Positions 43,996-52,520 of a stretch of 64,000 nucleotides of DNA are shown here, piece by piece. A program made the translations under genes and the position numbers. This stretch comes from Paenibacillus sophorae (lineage in GTDB: Bacteria > Bacillota > Bacilli > Paenibacillales > Paenibacillaceae), in assembly GCF_018966525.1 (NCBI RefSeq), contig NZ_CP076607.1, positions 930,001 to 994,000 of the forward strand. The letters run 5' to 3'. Position 1 is the first letter of the stretch; each line of letters opens with the position of its first letter. The notes below the pieces were generated by a model. That model ran no database searches. It saw only the letters and a program-made list of their open reading frames with translations, and was not told where the DNA came from.

Positions 43996-45009
43996 TTGGT
44001 CAGAGCGACAATCGGGGACGTTGCGGCAAGGGCCGGTGTGTCCAAAAGCACGGTATCCCAATATTTAAATAAACGGTATCAGCACATGGGCGCCGAAACT
44101 CGCGCAAAGATCGAAGAGGCCATCAAAGCGCTCGATTACCAGCCGAATGTGCTCGCAAGGGGACTGAAGCAGAAGCGGACTTCAACGGTTGGCGTCATTG
44201 TGGCCAATTTCATGCACAGACTCTCCACCGAAATTTGCCGGGGCATCGAGGATTACTGCCAGGAGCAGGATATCAACGTAATTCTGTGCAACAGTGACGA
44301 GGACGGGGAGAAGGAGAAGAAGTACGCCGAAATGCTTCAAGCGAAGCAGGTGGACGGCATGATTCTGCTACCTACGGGGAAGAACGGTTCCCTGTATAAA
44401 AAGCTTTCCCGGCACGGGCACCCCATTCTGTTCATGGACCGGCGGGTGGAAAGCGTCAAGGCCGACACTATTGTCGTCAACAACCGTGAGTCGGTCTATG
44501 AAGCGGTGTCGCATCTGAAGGAGCGGGGACACCGGAGAATTGCGCTTGCTACGGCGCCGCTGACAATCAGCACCCGGCTTGAGAGGACGGAAGGCTTCCG
44601 GAAGGCGATGGACGATTTCGGATTAACGTACAGCAGCAGCATTATTAATGCGGAAATCTCCGCTCTGCGGGGAAGATTCGGCAAGCTGTTTGGCGGTCCG
44701 GAGCCGCCGACGGCGCTCATTGCGGGCAATGACCTGGTGCTGCTTGAGGCGCTCGCTTTTGTGAAGGAGCGGGGTCTTCGGGTACCTGAGGATTTGGCGC
44801 TGGTCGCCTTCGACAACATTCCTTTTGCCCACCTGCTTACGCCGACGCTTACCACAATCAATCAGCCTTCGCTCGAAATGGGAAGGAAGGCGGCCGAGCG
44901 GATCATCAGCCGCATCCGCTCGGAGGAGGATCTACCGCCCGAAGAGTACGTCTTCAAATGCGAGCTGGCGGTGCGGCAGTCGTCGGAGATGAAGCGGGTC
45001 ACGGATTAG
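43996..45009 (+). CDS. LacI-family transcriptional regulator (KdgR-like)
   Basis: This 337-residue regulator has an N-terminal LacI helix-turn-helix (TIGDVAARAGVSKSTVSQYLN), hinge helix (PNVLARGLKQKRT) and a periplasmic-binding-like effector domain. Q-Y-L-N replaces the usual V-S-R-V-L-N in the recognition helix end, a feature of the KdgR-like subgroup. TTG 43996 is the start. The tandem palindromes with central CCG ahead of the sugar-acid operon at 48.4 kb are a plausible target, although the two are 4 kb apart. A TTAGAC-N18-TATAGT promoter precedes the gene. Confidence 0.9.
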   Translation: MVRATIGDVAARAGVSKSTVSQYLNKRYQHMGAETRAKIEEAIKALDYQPNVLARGLKQKRTSTVGVIVANFMHRLSTEICRGIEDYCQEQDINVILCNSDEDGEKEKKYAEMLQAKQVDGMILLPTGKNGSLYKKLSRHGHPILFMDRRVESVKADTIVVNNRESVYEAVSHLKERGHRRIALATAPLTISTRLERTEGFRKAMDDFGLTYSSSIINAEISALRGRFGKLFGGPEPPTALIAGNDLVLLEALAFVKERGLRVPEDLALVAFDNIPFAHLLTPTLTTINQPSLEMGRKAAERIISRIRSEEDLPPEEYVFKCELAVRQSSEMKRVTD

Positions 45010-45108
45010 ACCGCGAGCCTTTGCGATCTCCTCAGGCGCCAAGCCGAAAGATGCTTATCAAGGCATCACACTAACCGAAGGAAGGCCATATGAAAAATTC
45101 CATAATCC

Positions 45109-45165
45109 TGGGAACACCTCCGTGAATCGCAGGGAATGATTCGGGGGAGGTGTTCCTCATTTTGG
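45109..45165. terminator. Two-way terminator between lacI-type and ABC permease genes
   Basis: GGGAACACCTCC and GGAGGTGTTCC are exact arms, with GAATC/GATTC pairing inside, followed by TCATTTT. Confidence 0.88.
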
Positions 45166-45192
45166 CGGGGATATTTCCGGGCTAATCTGCGG

Positions 45193-46803
45193 CTATTTGA
45201 TCCGGAACGTTCTCGGCGCGTATTTGTATACGGCTGCCAGCGCCACGGCGATGTATAAGACAGTAGCGGCGATGACGAAGACCGTAAACGGAACGGGGTC
45301 GCTTGAAAGGGACAAACTGAAGAAGCAAATGCCGGATACAATCGAATTGACAACGATAAAAAACGGATTTCGAATATTCAGCTCCGTGGAGTAAGGCTGC
45401 AGCAGGTAATACATAAATAGGTGATGCACCGAGAAAAACAAGGAAAGGCAGACGATAAACACCAGAAACAGAAGCATGTCTGCCGTGGGCCAGTTCGCCC
45501 CTGCAAGGCGGGCGAGTATGGCTGCGGCCGCGCAGATCGCGGCTGCCGGAATCAGATTAAGCGACGAGATGCGAAGCAGCCGATCCCGGAAATTGGACAG
45601 AACCGCCCCGGGTTTCCTGTAAAATCCGTAGCGCAGCAGATGGACGTCACAATGGTAGAATAACGCTTTGCATAACCGGTCGCCGATGGATATAAAGAAC
45701 ATGACCGGAAGAAAGTATCTCGGTGAGGTGATCAACCGCTCCACATATGTTCCGGCTCTATCGGGACTAAGAAGCGTAATGACGGCGCCTGCGGCTGTCA
45801 GCAGGCCGATGATCCACAGCCGCTTGATTACCGGCTCCGTGATAAACCGCTTGTGCCTTTCGAAAAAGATAGCGTTCAAGTAAGCATACCCCTTTTTCTT
45901 GGCATGCTTCCCGGAAGAGACAGCGGCGGGGGCCTCGGAGCCGGGCATGTTCATGTCCGCTTTTTGCGCCTCGCTCATCATCCGGCCGTAATCCAGCAGC
46001 GGGTCGTCCCGATGGGTCGCCGCATCCACCGCCGCCCGGTAGCGCGGATAGCGTTTAAGGTACAAGGCTCCGGCTATTCCGGCTGCCGTAATAATCAGGC
46101 CGCCGGGCAGGCTTAGTACCGCCGCGCCGGTTGCCGGCGTTCCGTCCAGCACAAGAGGCAGGTACGCTGCGGCCAAGCTCAGCCCGATGCCGCACCAGGC
46201 GAACCCATTCTTTTTGATCAGCACAATCCCGGTCCGGTCGAACACATAAAGATGCAGCGCTTCGCAGGCCACTCGCCACAGGGTAAGCAGCAGCGCGAGC
46301 CGGATTCCCTGGGTGACGGAAGCGCCCAGCAAGCGGAAGAACACGATAGAAGCGGGCACAAAATAAAGAAAAAAGGTCAAATACCGAAAGCTGAGGGTGG
46401 CGTGCATATATTGGCGGGCGTTCAGCCGCATCAGCTTGACCGCGATATATTTTTCCCGTTTGGATTCCAGCACTTTGATATTGGCGAAGGCTGCCGCCGC
46501 AAAGCTCAGAAGCACGAAGATATGCATAAACCGTCCGAACCGCTCCGCCGCAGGAAGCTCCGTACCCGTGACCGATACCGGCCAATAAATCATCAGTCCC
46601 GTATATAAAAAATTGGAGACGAATCCTGTACATATGGCGAACAGCAGCGCGATAACGGATGCGATTTTTTTAAGAGGGAGATTGGCGTATGCATTGTCCT
46701 TTAGTGCTTTGCCGATGAGGGGCAGCTGACGAAAATAATAAATCAGACAGTTGGCAAAAACGGATACCCGGATGCCGAGTATAAACTTAAGCGTTCTGTA
46801 CAT
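45193..46803 (-). CDS. ABC exporter membrane subunit (YthQ-like)
   Basis: This 536-residue membrane protein has about 12 predicted segments in two groups separated by a charged loop near residues 270-320 (basic KHAKKKGYAYLNAIFFERHKR). It resembles YthQ, the partner of the YthP ATPase, and the EcsB group of export permeases. ATG 46803 follows GGGAGA, inside the end of the ATPase gene; the open frame extends further upstream only as a shadow of that gene. The substrate is unknown. Confidence 0.8.
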   Translation of the reverse strand: MYRTLKFILGIRVSVFANCLIYYFRQLPLIGKALKDNAYANLPLKKIASVIALLFAICTGFVSNFLYTGLMIYWPVSVTGTELPAAERFGRFMHIFVLLSFAAAAFANIKVLESKREKYIAVKLMRLNARQYMHATLSFRYLTFFLYFVPASIVFFRLLGASVTQGIRLALLLTLWRVACEALHLYVFDRTGIVLIKKNGFAWCGIGLSLAAAYLPLVLDGTPATGAAVLSLPGGLIITAAGIAGALYLKRYPRYRAAVDAATHRDDPLLDYGRMMSEAQKADMNMPGSEAPAAVSSGKHAKKKGYAYLNAIFFERHKRFITEPVIKRLWIIGLLTAAGAVITLLSPDRAGTYVERLITSPRYFLPVMFFISIGDRLCKALFYHCDVHLLRYGFYRKPGAVLSNFRDRLLRISSLNLIPAAAICAAAAILARLAGANWPTADMLLFLVFIVCLSLFFSVHHLFMYYLLQPYSTELNIRNPFFIVVNSIVSGICFFSLSLSSDPVPFTVFVIAATVLYIAVALAAVYKYAPRTFRIK

Positions 46804-47503
46804 CAGGCTCATCTCCCAACAGCATAACAATCTGATCTTCAAAATCCGGACTGTGGAGAAGCTCGGAGGATATCGCCTCGATCCGGCCGTGCCGGAGCAG
46901 CACCAATTCATCGCACAGGTCTTTGGCGAGCTGCAGAATGTGGGTGGAGAAGACAAGAATATGATCCTGCTTAATTTCCCGCAGCAGCTTCTTCATTTCC
47001 AGCGCCGCGATGACATCAAAAGAGGTCAGCGGTTCATCCAGCAAAATCAGCGGCGGACGCGTGATGAGGAAACAGAGCATCTGAATTTTGTTCTTCATGC
47101 CGTGGGAATAGCCTTTGATCAGCCGGTGGCGGTCCTCGTCTTCAATCTTGACCATTTCCAGATAATCGTCGACGGTCAGCTCTTGGGGAACTTTGTCCCG
47201 GTTGATATCGGTAAAAAACTTCAGAAATTCATATCCCGTCAGAAATTCAGGCAGTATCGGAAGGGAAAAGACATAGCCTACATCCTCATCCCGCAGCGGC
47301 CTTAAGCCTTTCTCGCCCTCCAACTGCGCCTGTCCTTCGTCCGCCTCGAGCTCTCCGCTCAGACAGTTGAACAGGGTTGTTTTTCCTGCGCCGTTCCGGC
47401 CGAGCAGACCGTAAATCTTGCCCTTCTCAAAGGTAAAATCAATGCCTTGAAGCACCTTTTTCCCGCCGAAGTCTTTCCTGAGGTTCTTTAAAATTAATTG
47501 CAT
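46787..47503 (-). CDS. ABC exporter ATP-binding protein (YthP-like)
   Basis: This 238-residue ATPase has Walker A GRNGAGKTT (35-43), an unusual signature YSHGMKNK in place of LSGGQ, Walker B LILLDEP and the H-loop STH. That variant signature is common in ABC-2 type exporters. GGAGGAAGGCGGG precedes the ATG. It is the third gene of an Xre-membrane protein-ATPase-permease operon. Confidence 0.93.
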   Translation of the reverse strand: MQLILKNLRKDFGGKKVLQGIDFTFEKGKIYGLLGRNGAGKTTLFNCLSGELEADEGQAQLEGEKGLRPLRDEDVGYVFSLPILPEFLTGYEFLKFFTDINRDKVPQELTVDDYLEMVKIEDEDRHRLIKGYSHGMKNKIQMLCFLITRPPLILLDEPLTSFDVIAALEMKKLLREIKQDHILVFSTHILQLAKDLCDELVLLRHGRIEAISSELLHSPDFEDQIVMLLGDEPDVQNA

Positions 47504-47541
47504 GAGCCCGCCTTCCTCCTCCGCATATAATTTGGTGGATT

Positions 47542-47961
47542 TTACATAACCTTGCTGTATTTGACGATGTAATAGTAACGGATGCTGTAAGAGAATACAT
47601 AGAACGCCACTACGGCAAGCGTGAGCCAGAGGGGCGAATCCGCAAGGATCAGCACAAAGGGAATCAGCATCATGGCATTGATCGTTACATCAAACGCCTT
47701 GGCCTTCGACAGGTTGTTGATGGCGATGCTCCGTTCGTCCCCCGCTTCAATTTCTTGCTGTCTTTTGAAAGCCGGATGCTTGGCATAATAGCGGATCATG
47801 ATTAGGTTGGCAATGCTCATGCCGATTAGCCCTGAGCCTACACCTATGCACAGACCGGATACGTTCCTGGCCATGTCTCCCACTTCCAATAGACCGGAAG
47901 CCAACAGCAGAATCCCTATCACCAGTAAAATAACATTGCGCGCAGCAGAGCTTTTTTTCAC
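47542..47961 (-). CDS. Four-segment membrane protein of unknown function
   Basis: This 139-residue protein has about four predicted membrane segments in two hairpins joined by a polar loop (KHPAFKRQQEIEAGDERSIAI). The DERS-I-N pattern recalls DUF2178-like proteins, which are often paired with small Xre regulators. It lies 3 bases after the regulator stop, within the same operon. Its role, perhaps as a third exporter subunit or a sensor, is inference. Confidence 0.75.
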   Translation of the reverse strand: MKKSSAARNVILLVIGILLLASGLLEVGDMARNVSGLCIGVGSGLIGMSIANLIMIRYYAKHPAFKRQQEIEAGDERSIAINNLSKAKAFDVTINAMMLIPFVLILADSPLWLTLAVVAFYVFSYSIRYYYIVKYSKVM

Positions 47962-47964
47962 AAG

Positions 47965-48162
47965 TTATTCCTCCTCATAGATAAAAATCTCTTCAATCTG
48001 CATTTTGAAATAGCGGGCGATCTTGAACGCCAAAATAATCGAGGGATTGTAGCGCCCGTTCTCCAGCGACCCGATTGTCTGCCTGGAAACCGCCAAAGCC
48101 TCGGCCAATTCCTCCTGCTTGATTCCGTGCTGTTTTCGGATTTCCTCCAGACGGTTTTTCAA
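47965..48162 (-). CDS. Small Xre-family repressor (YozG-like)
   Basis: This 65-residue protein is a single helix-turn-helix of the Cro/CI type (QEELAEALAVSRQTIGSLENGRYNPSIILAFKIARYF) with a short tail, as in the YozG/YgzD group. TTG 48162 is chosen, with AGAGGTG upstream; neighbouring GTG codons are alternatives. Two inverted copies of a 23-bp site flank its promoter, so autoregulation of the whole exporter operon is likely. Confidence 0.9.
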   Translation of the reverse strand: MKNRLEEIRKQHGIKQEELAEALAVSRQTIGSLENGRYNPSIILAFKIARYFKMQIEEIFIYEEE

Positions 48163-48180
48163 CACCACACCTCTGTTCAA

Positions 48181-48247
48181 ATGGAAAGTAAGCTTTACAT
48201 TTTCAATATAACACCCGCAGCCAAAAAATGTAAAGTCTACTTTCCAT
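48181..48247 (-). promoter_or_regulatory. Promoter bracketed by two inverted operator copies
   Basis: A 23-bp sequence (ATGGAAAGTA, two variable bases, CTTTACATTTT) occurs at 48181-48203 and inverted at 48225-48247, agreeing at 21 of 23 bases. Between and within them is a minus-strand promoter TTTACA-N18-TATATT (48205-48234). The copies cover the -35 and the start region, ideal for repression by the adjacent Xre protein. Confidence 0.7.
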
Positions 48248-48335
48248 AACAGGCATTCTATATACAGAATCGTGATACCATGCAGTTGGCGAATGGATGT
48301 AAACAAAAAAAATGATAGCGCTTTAAAGAAAGGGC

Positions 48336-48364
48336 TTGCAAAGAAGATAAGGCTGAATTATAAT
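48336..48364 (+). promoter_or_regulatory. Promoter of the sugar-acid/HPS-PHI operon
   Basis: TTGCAA and a perfect TATAAT are spaced by 17 bases. TGATAGCGCTTTAA, a cre-like word, lies at 48313-48326 just upstream. The leader to the first gene is about 155 nucleotides. Confidence 0.75.
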
Positions 48365-48376
48365 TTGGTCATAGCA

Positions 48377-48403
48377 GTAAACCGATTTACTAAACCGATT
48401 TAC
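48377..48403 (+). promoter_or_regulatory. Tandem LacI-type operators
   Basis: TAAACCGATTTAC occurs twice in direct succession (48378-48390 and 48391-48403). Each copy is a near palindrome (GTAAA/TTTAC arms) around a central CCG, the usual mark of LacI-family sites. They start just after the predicted transcription start, a classic repressor position. Confidence 0.7.
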
Positions 48404-48527
48404 AGGCGACAATAATCGACGGTAAGATACAGCAGAATCGATGGTCACACTTAGGCACGGCCCGATGGTCAGATGCAGCATAATCCGGTATACAGGGTCT
48501 ACATTTTGCGTTAAGGAGGGCGTTATG

Positions 48528-49382
48528 ATGAATGTGGTTTTTGTTCCAACTTCCGTTTTTGGAAGCGTTTGCGGAACGCAGTACGGCCTGGCGGAGCCTA
48601 TACGCTCCGGGGGAGCGGACGGCATTGAGATTCGGCGCGAGCTGTTTCCGTCCGGGGCTCTTCCGCTTGCCGAGTGCCGCGAGGCGATTCTGCGAAGCGG
48701 CCTGCGCTGCGTATACTCCGTTCCGATGGAGCTGTGGAATCCGGAGGGGAGACTTAATGAAGAAGTGCTGTCGCACATTCTTGCGGAAGCGGCGGTATTG
48801 AGGCCTGAAATGCTGAAAGTGTCGCTCGGGTATTATGCGGGGATTCCAGGATTTGCATCGGAGGATGAGCTGAGAGGCGCCGAACATGAACAGCTCGGCC
48901 AGCTTGAGCGGCTGCTTCGGCAGTACCGAGAGACAGCAGGAGAGCTGACGCTGCTGATCGAGAACGATCAGACTTCTTACGGAGGCAGAGCCGAAAACTT
49001 GAAAGCGTTTTTCCAGGCGGTGGAGCGCTGCGGGCTTGGCGGTGTGAAGATGACGTTCGATACGGGCAACTGGCTGTACAGCGGAGAAGACCCGCTAAAG
49101 GCGGCGGTAACCTTCGCTCCTTATGTGGCCTATATTCACTGCAAGCATGTTATCCGTTCGGACGGAGTATGGGTTACTCTGCCGCTTCCGCAGGAAAAGG
49201 ATGCCTTGTGGCGGAAGCTGCTTGGGCTGCTGCCGGGCGATGTGCCCCGCGCAATCGAGTTCGGGCTTCCGGAGGAGGGATGCCTTGAAGGATATATCGA
49301 GATGCTGCGCGGAGGCTGTCTTAAGACGACAGGGGCAGGAACCGCAGAAGTCGCCGCAGAAATCGGAAAGGGGATTGCGTAA
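48528..49382 (+). CDS. Sugar phosphate isomerase/epimerase family TIM-barrel protein
   Basis: This 284-residue protein has the xylose isomerase-like (AP endonuclease 2) fold. Metal-site residues of the family are visible in the order Glu of LLIENDQT, Asp of MTFDTGNW, His of IHCKHV and Glu of RAIEFGLP. AAGGAGGG precedes ATG 48528. It is the first gene of a five-gene operon and overlaps the KDG kinase start (TAATG). Isomerisation or epimerisation of a keto-sugar or sugar acid is likely; the precise substrate is unknown. Confidence 0.85.
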   Translation: MNVVFVPTSVFGSVCGTQYGLAEPIRSGGADGIEIRRELFPSGALPLAECREAILRSGLRCVYSVPMELWNPEGRLNEEVLSHILAEAAVLRPEMLKVSLGYYAGIPGFASEDELRGAEHEQLGQLERLLRQYRETAGELTLLIENDQTSYGGRAENLKAFFQAVERCGLGGVKMTFDTGNWLYSGEDPLKAAVTFAPYVAYIHCKHVIRSDGVWVTLPLPQEKDALWRKLLGLLPGDVPRAIEFGLPEEGCLEGYIEMLRGGCLKTTGAGTAEVAAEIGKGIA

Positions 49383-50341
49383 TGAGCCTGAAGGATGTAG
49401 TCACTTTTGGAGAAGCAATGGTCATGTTCGTTGCCGAGCAACCAGGGGCCTTGAAGGACATTGACATGTTCAGCCGGCGCCTGGCCGGAGCGGAAGTGAA
49501 TACGGCAGTCGGCTTCGCCCGGCTGGGACTTTCGGCAGGATGGGTCAGCCGATTGGGTGACGACGTATTCGGTGAATATATCCGTGAGTATCTGGACAGA
49601 GAGAATATCGACATCTCCGGCGTAACGAGCGATTCCCGGCATCCAACCGGCTTTCAGCTCAAGTCGAAGGTGCTTGAAGGCGATCCGCAGGTGCAGTATT
49701 TCCGCAAAAATTCGGCGGCAAGCACGCTCTCGAGCGCCAACGTCGACGCCGGTTACTTGACGGGCTTCCGTCATCTGCACATGACCGGCATCCCTGCAGC
49801 GCTGACGAAAGAGACCCGCGAATTCGCTTATGCTGCGCTGGACGCAATGAAGGCCGCGGGACGCAGCATTTCCTTCGATCCGAATTTGCGGCCTTCGCTC
49901 TGGTCCTCCCGTGAAGAGATGGTATCAGTCATCAACGACCTGGCCTGCCGCGCCAACTGGGTGCTGCCGGGAGTAGAAGAAGGCGAGATTTTGACAGGTT
50001 CCAGGGACCCGCGCGCAATCGCCGAATTTTATCTGAACAAGGGCGTCTCGCTCGTTGTCGTCAAGCTGGGGCCGGAGGGCGCGTACTTCCACACGCAGAC
50101 GGACGAAGGTACGGTACAGGGCTTCAAGGTGGAAAAGGTCGTGGACACGGTAGGCGCCGGAGACGGCTTTGCCGTCGGACTCGTCAGCGGTATGCTGGAA
50201 GGTCTTACGGTTTCACAGGCGGTGCAGCGGGGGAATGCGATTGGCGCGCTGGCCGTGCAGTCGGAGGGCGATCATGACGGCTATCCGACAAAGTCCGAAC
50301 TTGAAACCTATCTCCAATATCAACTTACGGGAGTGAAATAA
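49382..50341 (+). CDS. kdgK: PfkB-family sugar kinase, 2-dehydro-3-deoxygluconokinase-like
   Basis: This 319-residue ribokinase-fold enzyme phosphorylates a sugar or sugar acid with ATP, in KdgK giving KDPG. PfkB signatures are present: AGAEVNTAVGFARLG near residue 37 and the catalytic DTVGAGDGFAVGL near 255, whose Asp is the base. It resembles KDG kinases, though PfkB specificities shift easily. It overlaps both neighbours by one base. No KDPG aldolase gene is adjacent, which is odd for a KDG pathway and leaves the true substrate open. Confidence 0.85.
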   Translation: MSLKDVVTFGEAMVMFVAEQPGALKDIDMFSRRLAGAEVNTAVGFARLGLSAGWVSRLGDDVFGEYIREYLDRENIDISGVTSDSRHPTGFQLKSKVLEGDPQVQYFRKNSAASTLSSANVDAGYLTGFRHLHMTGIPAALTKETREFAYAALDAMKAAGRSISFDPNLRPSLWSSREEMVSVINDLACRANWVLPGVEEGEILTGSRDPRAIAEFYLNKGVSLVVVKLGPEGAYFHTQTDEGTVQGFKVEKVVDTVGAGDGFAVGLVSGMLEGLTVSQAVQRGNAIGALAVQSEGDHDGYPTKSELETYLQYQLTGVK

Positions 50342-51645
50342 TGATGAATAACAAGAAAAGCGGCGGCTTCGTCGCCGCGCGCTGGCTGCGGCTCATGCCT
50401 ATCGTATTCATTACGTACAGTCTGGCTTATCTCGACCGGGCGAACTACAGCTTCGGCGCGGCGGCCGGCATGGCCAAGGATTTGCAGATTACGGCCTCAA
50501 TGTCTTCGCTGCTGGGCGCGCTCTTTTTCCTCGGCTATTTCTTCTTTCAGGTGCCGGGCGCGCATTACGCCGAGAACAAGAGCGCCAAGAAGCTCGTCTT
50601 CTGGTCCCTCATTCTGTGGGGCTTGCTGGCTGCGGCTACCGGCGTTGTCCACAACGTCCATTTCTTAATCGTCATCCGGTTCTGTCTCGGCGTTGTCGAG
50701 AGTGCGGTTATGCCGGCGATGCTGGTCTTCCTAAGCCACTGGTTTACGAAAAAAGAGCGCTCGCGCGCCAACACGTTCCTGATCCTCGGCAATCCCGTAA
50801 CCGTGCTGTGGATGTCGATCATTTCCGGTTATCTCGTATCCTCCGTCGGTTGGAGATGGATGTTCATTATCGAAGGGCTGCCGCCGATCATCTGGGCATT
50901 CTTCTGGTGGAAGCTGGTGAGCGACAAGCCGTCCGAGGCCAAATGGCTGAACAATGAAGAGAAGTCGGCGCTGGAGAGCGCTCTTCAGGAAGAACAAAAA
51001 GGGCTCAAGCCTGTAAAAAATTACGGCGAAGCGTTCAAATCGCCGCTTGTCATCAAGCTCTGCCTGCAGTATTTCTTCTGGAGCATCGGCGTGTACGGAT
51101 TCGTGATGTGGCTGCCCTCCATTATCAAGGCCGCTCCCGACATGAATATGGTTACGACCGGCTGGCTGACTTCCGTTCCTTACGTGCTGGCGGTTATCGG
51201 CATGCTGACGGCTTCCTATTTCTCCGACAAGACGCTGAAACGTAAAGCCTTCGTGTGGCCGTTCCTGCTGGTCGGTGCCGTTGCCTTCTACGCCTCGTAC
51301 CTGCTGGGCGCGGATCACTTCTGGATTTCCTTTGTCCTGCTCGTGATCGCCGGCGGAGCGATGTACGCTCCATATGGACCGTTCTTCGCCATCATGCCGG
51401 AAATTCTGCCCCGCAACGTGGCGGGCGGCGCGATCGCGCTGGTCAACAGCATGGGCGCGCTCGGTTCTTTTGCCGGCTCGTATATCGTCGGCTACCTAAA
51501 CGGCTCCACCGGCGGCTTCGGCGCTTCCTACATCTTCATGGCCGGTTCGCTGCTGTTGTCGGCGATTCTGACGATGACGGTCGGCAAATCCCGCAAAGCG
51601 TCCGAGCAGCAGCCTGAACCGAAGCTGGGGGTGTCCGCGCGGTGA
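50341..51645 (+). CDS. MFS transporter for a sugar acid (ACS family)
   Basis: This 434-residue carrier of the anion:cation symporter group, which includes glucarate, galactonate and hexuronate permeases, has twelve predicted segments. The family start ITYSLAYLDRANYSFGAA has the conserved YLDRxN motif, and the loops resemble GudP/DgoT. It overlaps kdgK and the next gene by a few bases, so uptake, phosphorylation and further steps are made together. Its likely solute is an aldonate or uronate. Confidence 0.9.
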   Translation: MMNNKKSGGFVAARWLRLMPIVFITYSLAYLDRANYSFGAAAGMAKDLQITASMSSLLGALFFLGYFFFQVPGAHYAENKSAKKLVFWSLILWGLLAAATGVVHNVHFLIVIRFCLGVVESAVMPAMLVFLSHWFTKKERSRANTFLILGNPVTVLWMSIISGYLVSSVGWRWMFIIEGLPPIIWAFFWWKLVSDKPSEAKWLNNEEKSALESALQEEQKGLKPVKNYGEAFKSPLVIKLCLQYFFWSIGVYGFVMWLPSIIKAAPDMNMVTTGWLTSVPYVLAVIGMLTASYFSDKTLKRKAFVWPFLLVGAVAFYASYLLGADHFWISFVLLVIAGGAMYAPYGPFFAIMPEILPRNVAGGAIALVNSMGALGSFAGSYIVGYLNGSTGGFGASYIFMAGSLLLSAILTMTVGKSRKASEQQPEPKLGVSAR

Positions 51646-52430
51646 AGATCCAATTGGCGCTAGACCGCATGAGCATTGAGGAAGCAGAGGATATGGTCCG
51701 GCGCACGGAGCCCTATATCGATTGGATCGAGGTGGGCACCTCGCTGATCAAGGAATTCGGCATGGCTTCCGTGGAAGCGCTGAAGCGTGAATTTCCGCAT
51801 AAAATCATTGTGGCGGACATGAAAACCTTCGATAACGCCAAGTACGAATTCGAGCTGTGCTTCAAGGCGGGGGCGGATGTGGCGACCGTAATGGGCGCCG
51901 CTCCGCCGGTCACCGTGGGGCTGTGCGCGGAGACGGCGCTGCGGATGGAGAAGCAGGTCATGATCGACCTGCTTCATACTTCGCCGGAGCAGCAGCGGGA
52001 GCTGGCGCTGTATCCCGGAGCGATCCACTGCCTGCATGTCAGCAAGGACCAGCAGGAAGGCGGCGGCCTCCGGCTGGGAGGCGCTGGCGGCGCAGACGCC
52101 GGGCATCGAAGCGATCCTGGGGCGCAAGGCGCTGCCGGAGGCCAAAGCGGAGGCTTCACCGAAGCGCATGAGGCTGCCGGTGGCCGTGATGGCGGCGGCG
52201 AAGGAGCATCCGGCGGTCCCGGCGCTGAAGGCGCGGAAGGCCTAAGGCTTGCGGCCGCAGGCGGAATTACGCTGGAGTCGCTGCCAGGCCTGCTGTCGCT
52301 GAAGCCGGAGGTCATTATCGTCGGCTCGGCGATTACGAAAGCGTCTGATCCGGCGCAGGCGGCCCGCGAGTTCAAGGAGCGTATTCGGGAATATAGCGGA
52401 GAGAGCCGCCAGGGCAGCAGTTCGAGCTGA
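51642..52430 (+). CDS. 3-hexulose-6-phosphate synthase family protein with a frame-ambiguous insert
   Basis: This OMP-decarboxylase-fold enzyme is HPS-like. It has EVGTSLIKEFG, the DMKTFDNAKYE motif (D-X-K-X-X-D) and AAAGGITLE near the end. HPS joins ribulose 5-phosphate and formaldehyde, while close relatives decarboxylate 3-keto-gulonate 6-phosphate. Instead of the usual HTG-DQQ it has HVSKDQQ, which may mean another substrate. At 262 residues it is about 50 longer than usual. The extra part (52060-52243) reads as Gly-rich in this frame, but in frame +1 it reads as ordinary protein (GWEALAAQTPGIEAILGRKA) with almost all third bases G or C. Two compensating frameshifts, real or sequencing errors, are likely. 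Confidence 0.78.
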   Translation: MKIQLALDRMSIEEAEDMVRRTEPYIDWIEVGTSLIKEFGMASVEALKREFPHKIIVADMKTFDNAKYEFELCFKAGADVATVMGAAPPVTVGLCAETALRMEKQVMIDLLHTSPEQQRELALYPGAIHCLHVSKDQQEGGGLRLGGAGGADAGHRSDPGAQGAAGGQSGGFTEAHEAAGGRDGGGEGASGGPGAEGAEGLRLAAAGGITLESLPGLLSLKPEVIIVGSAITKASDPAQAAREFKERIREYSGESRQGSSSS

Positions 52431-52520
52431 AAAGTTCATTATGAATCGAATGCAGGGAGCATATCCGGGACAGGAAGCAGATTCAGCCTATTCATAAGCA
52501 GATAAGGAGTGACCGCCAAG

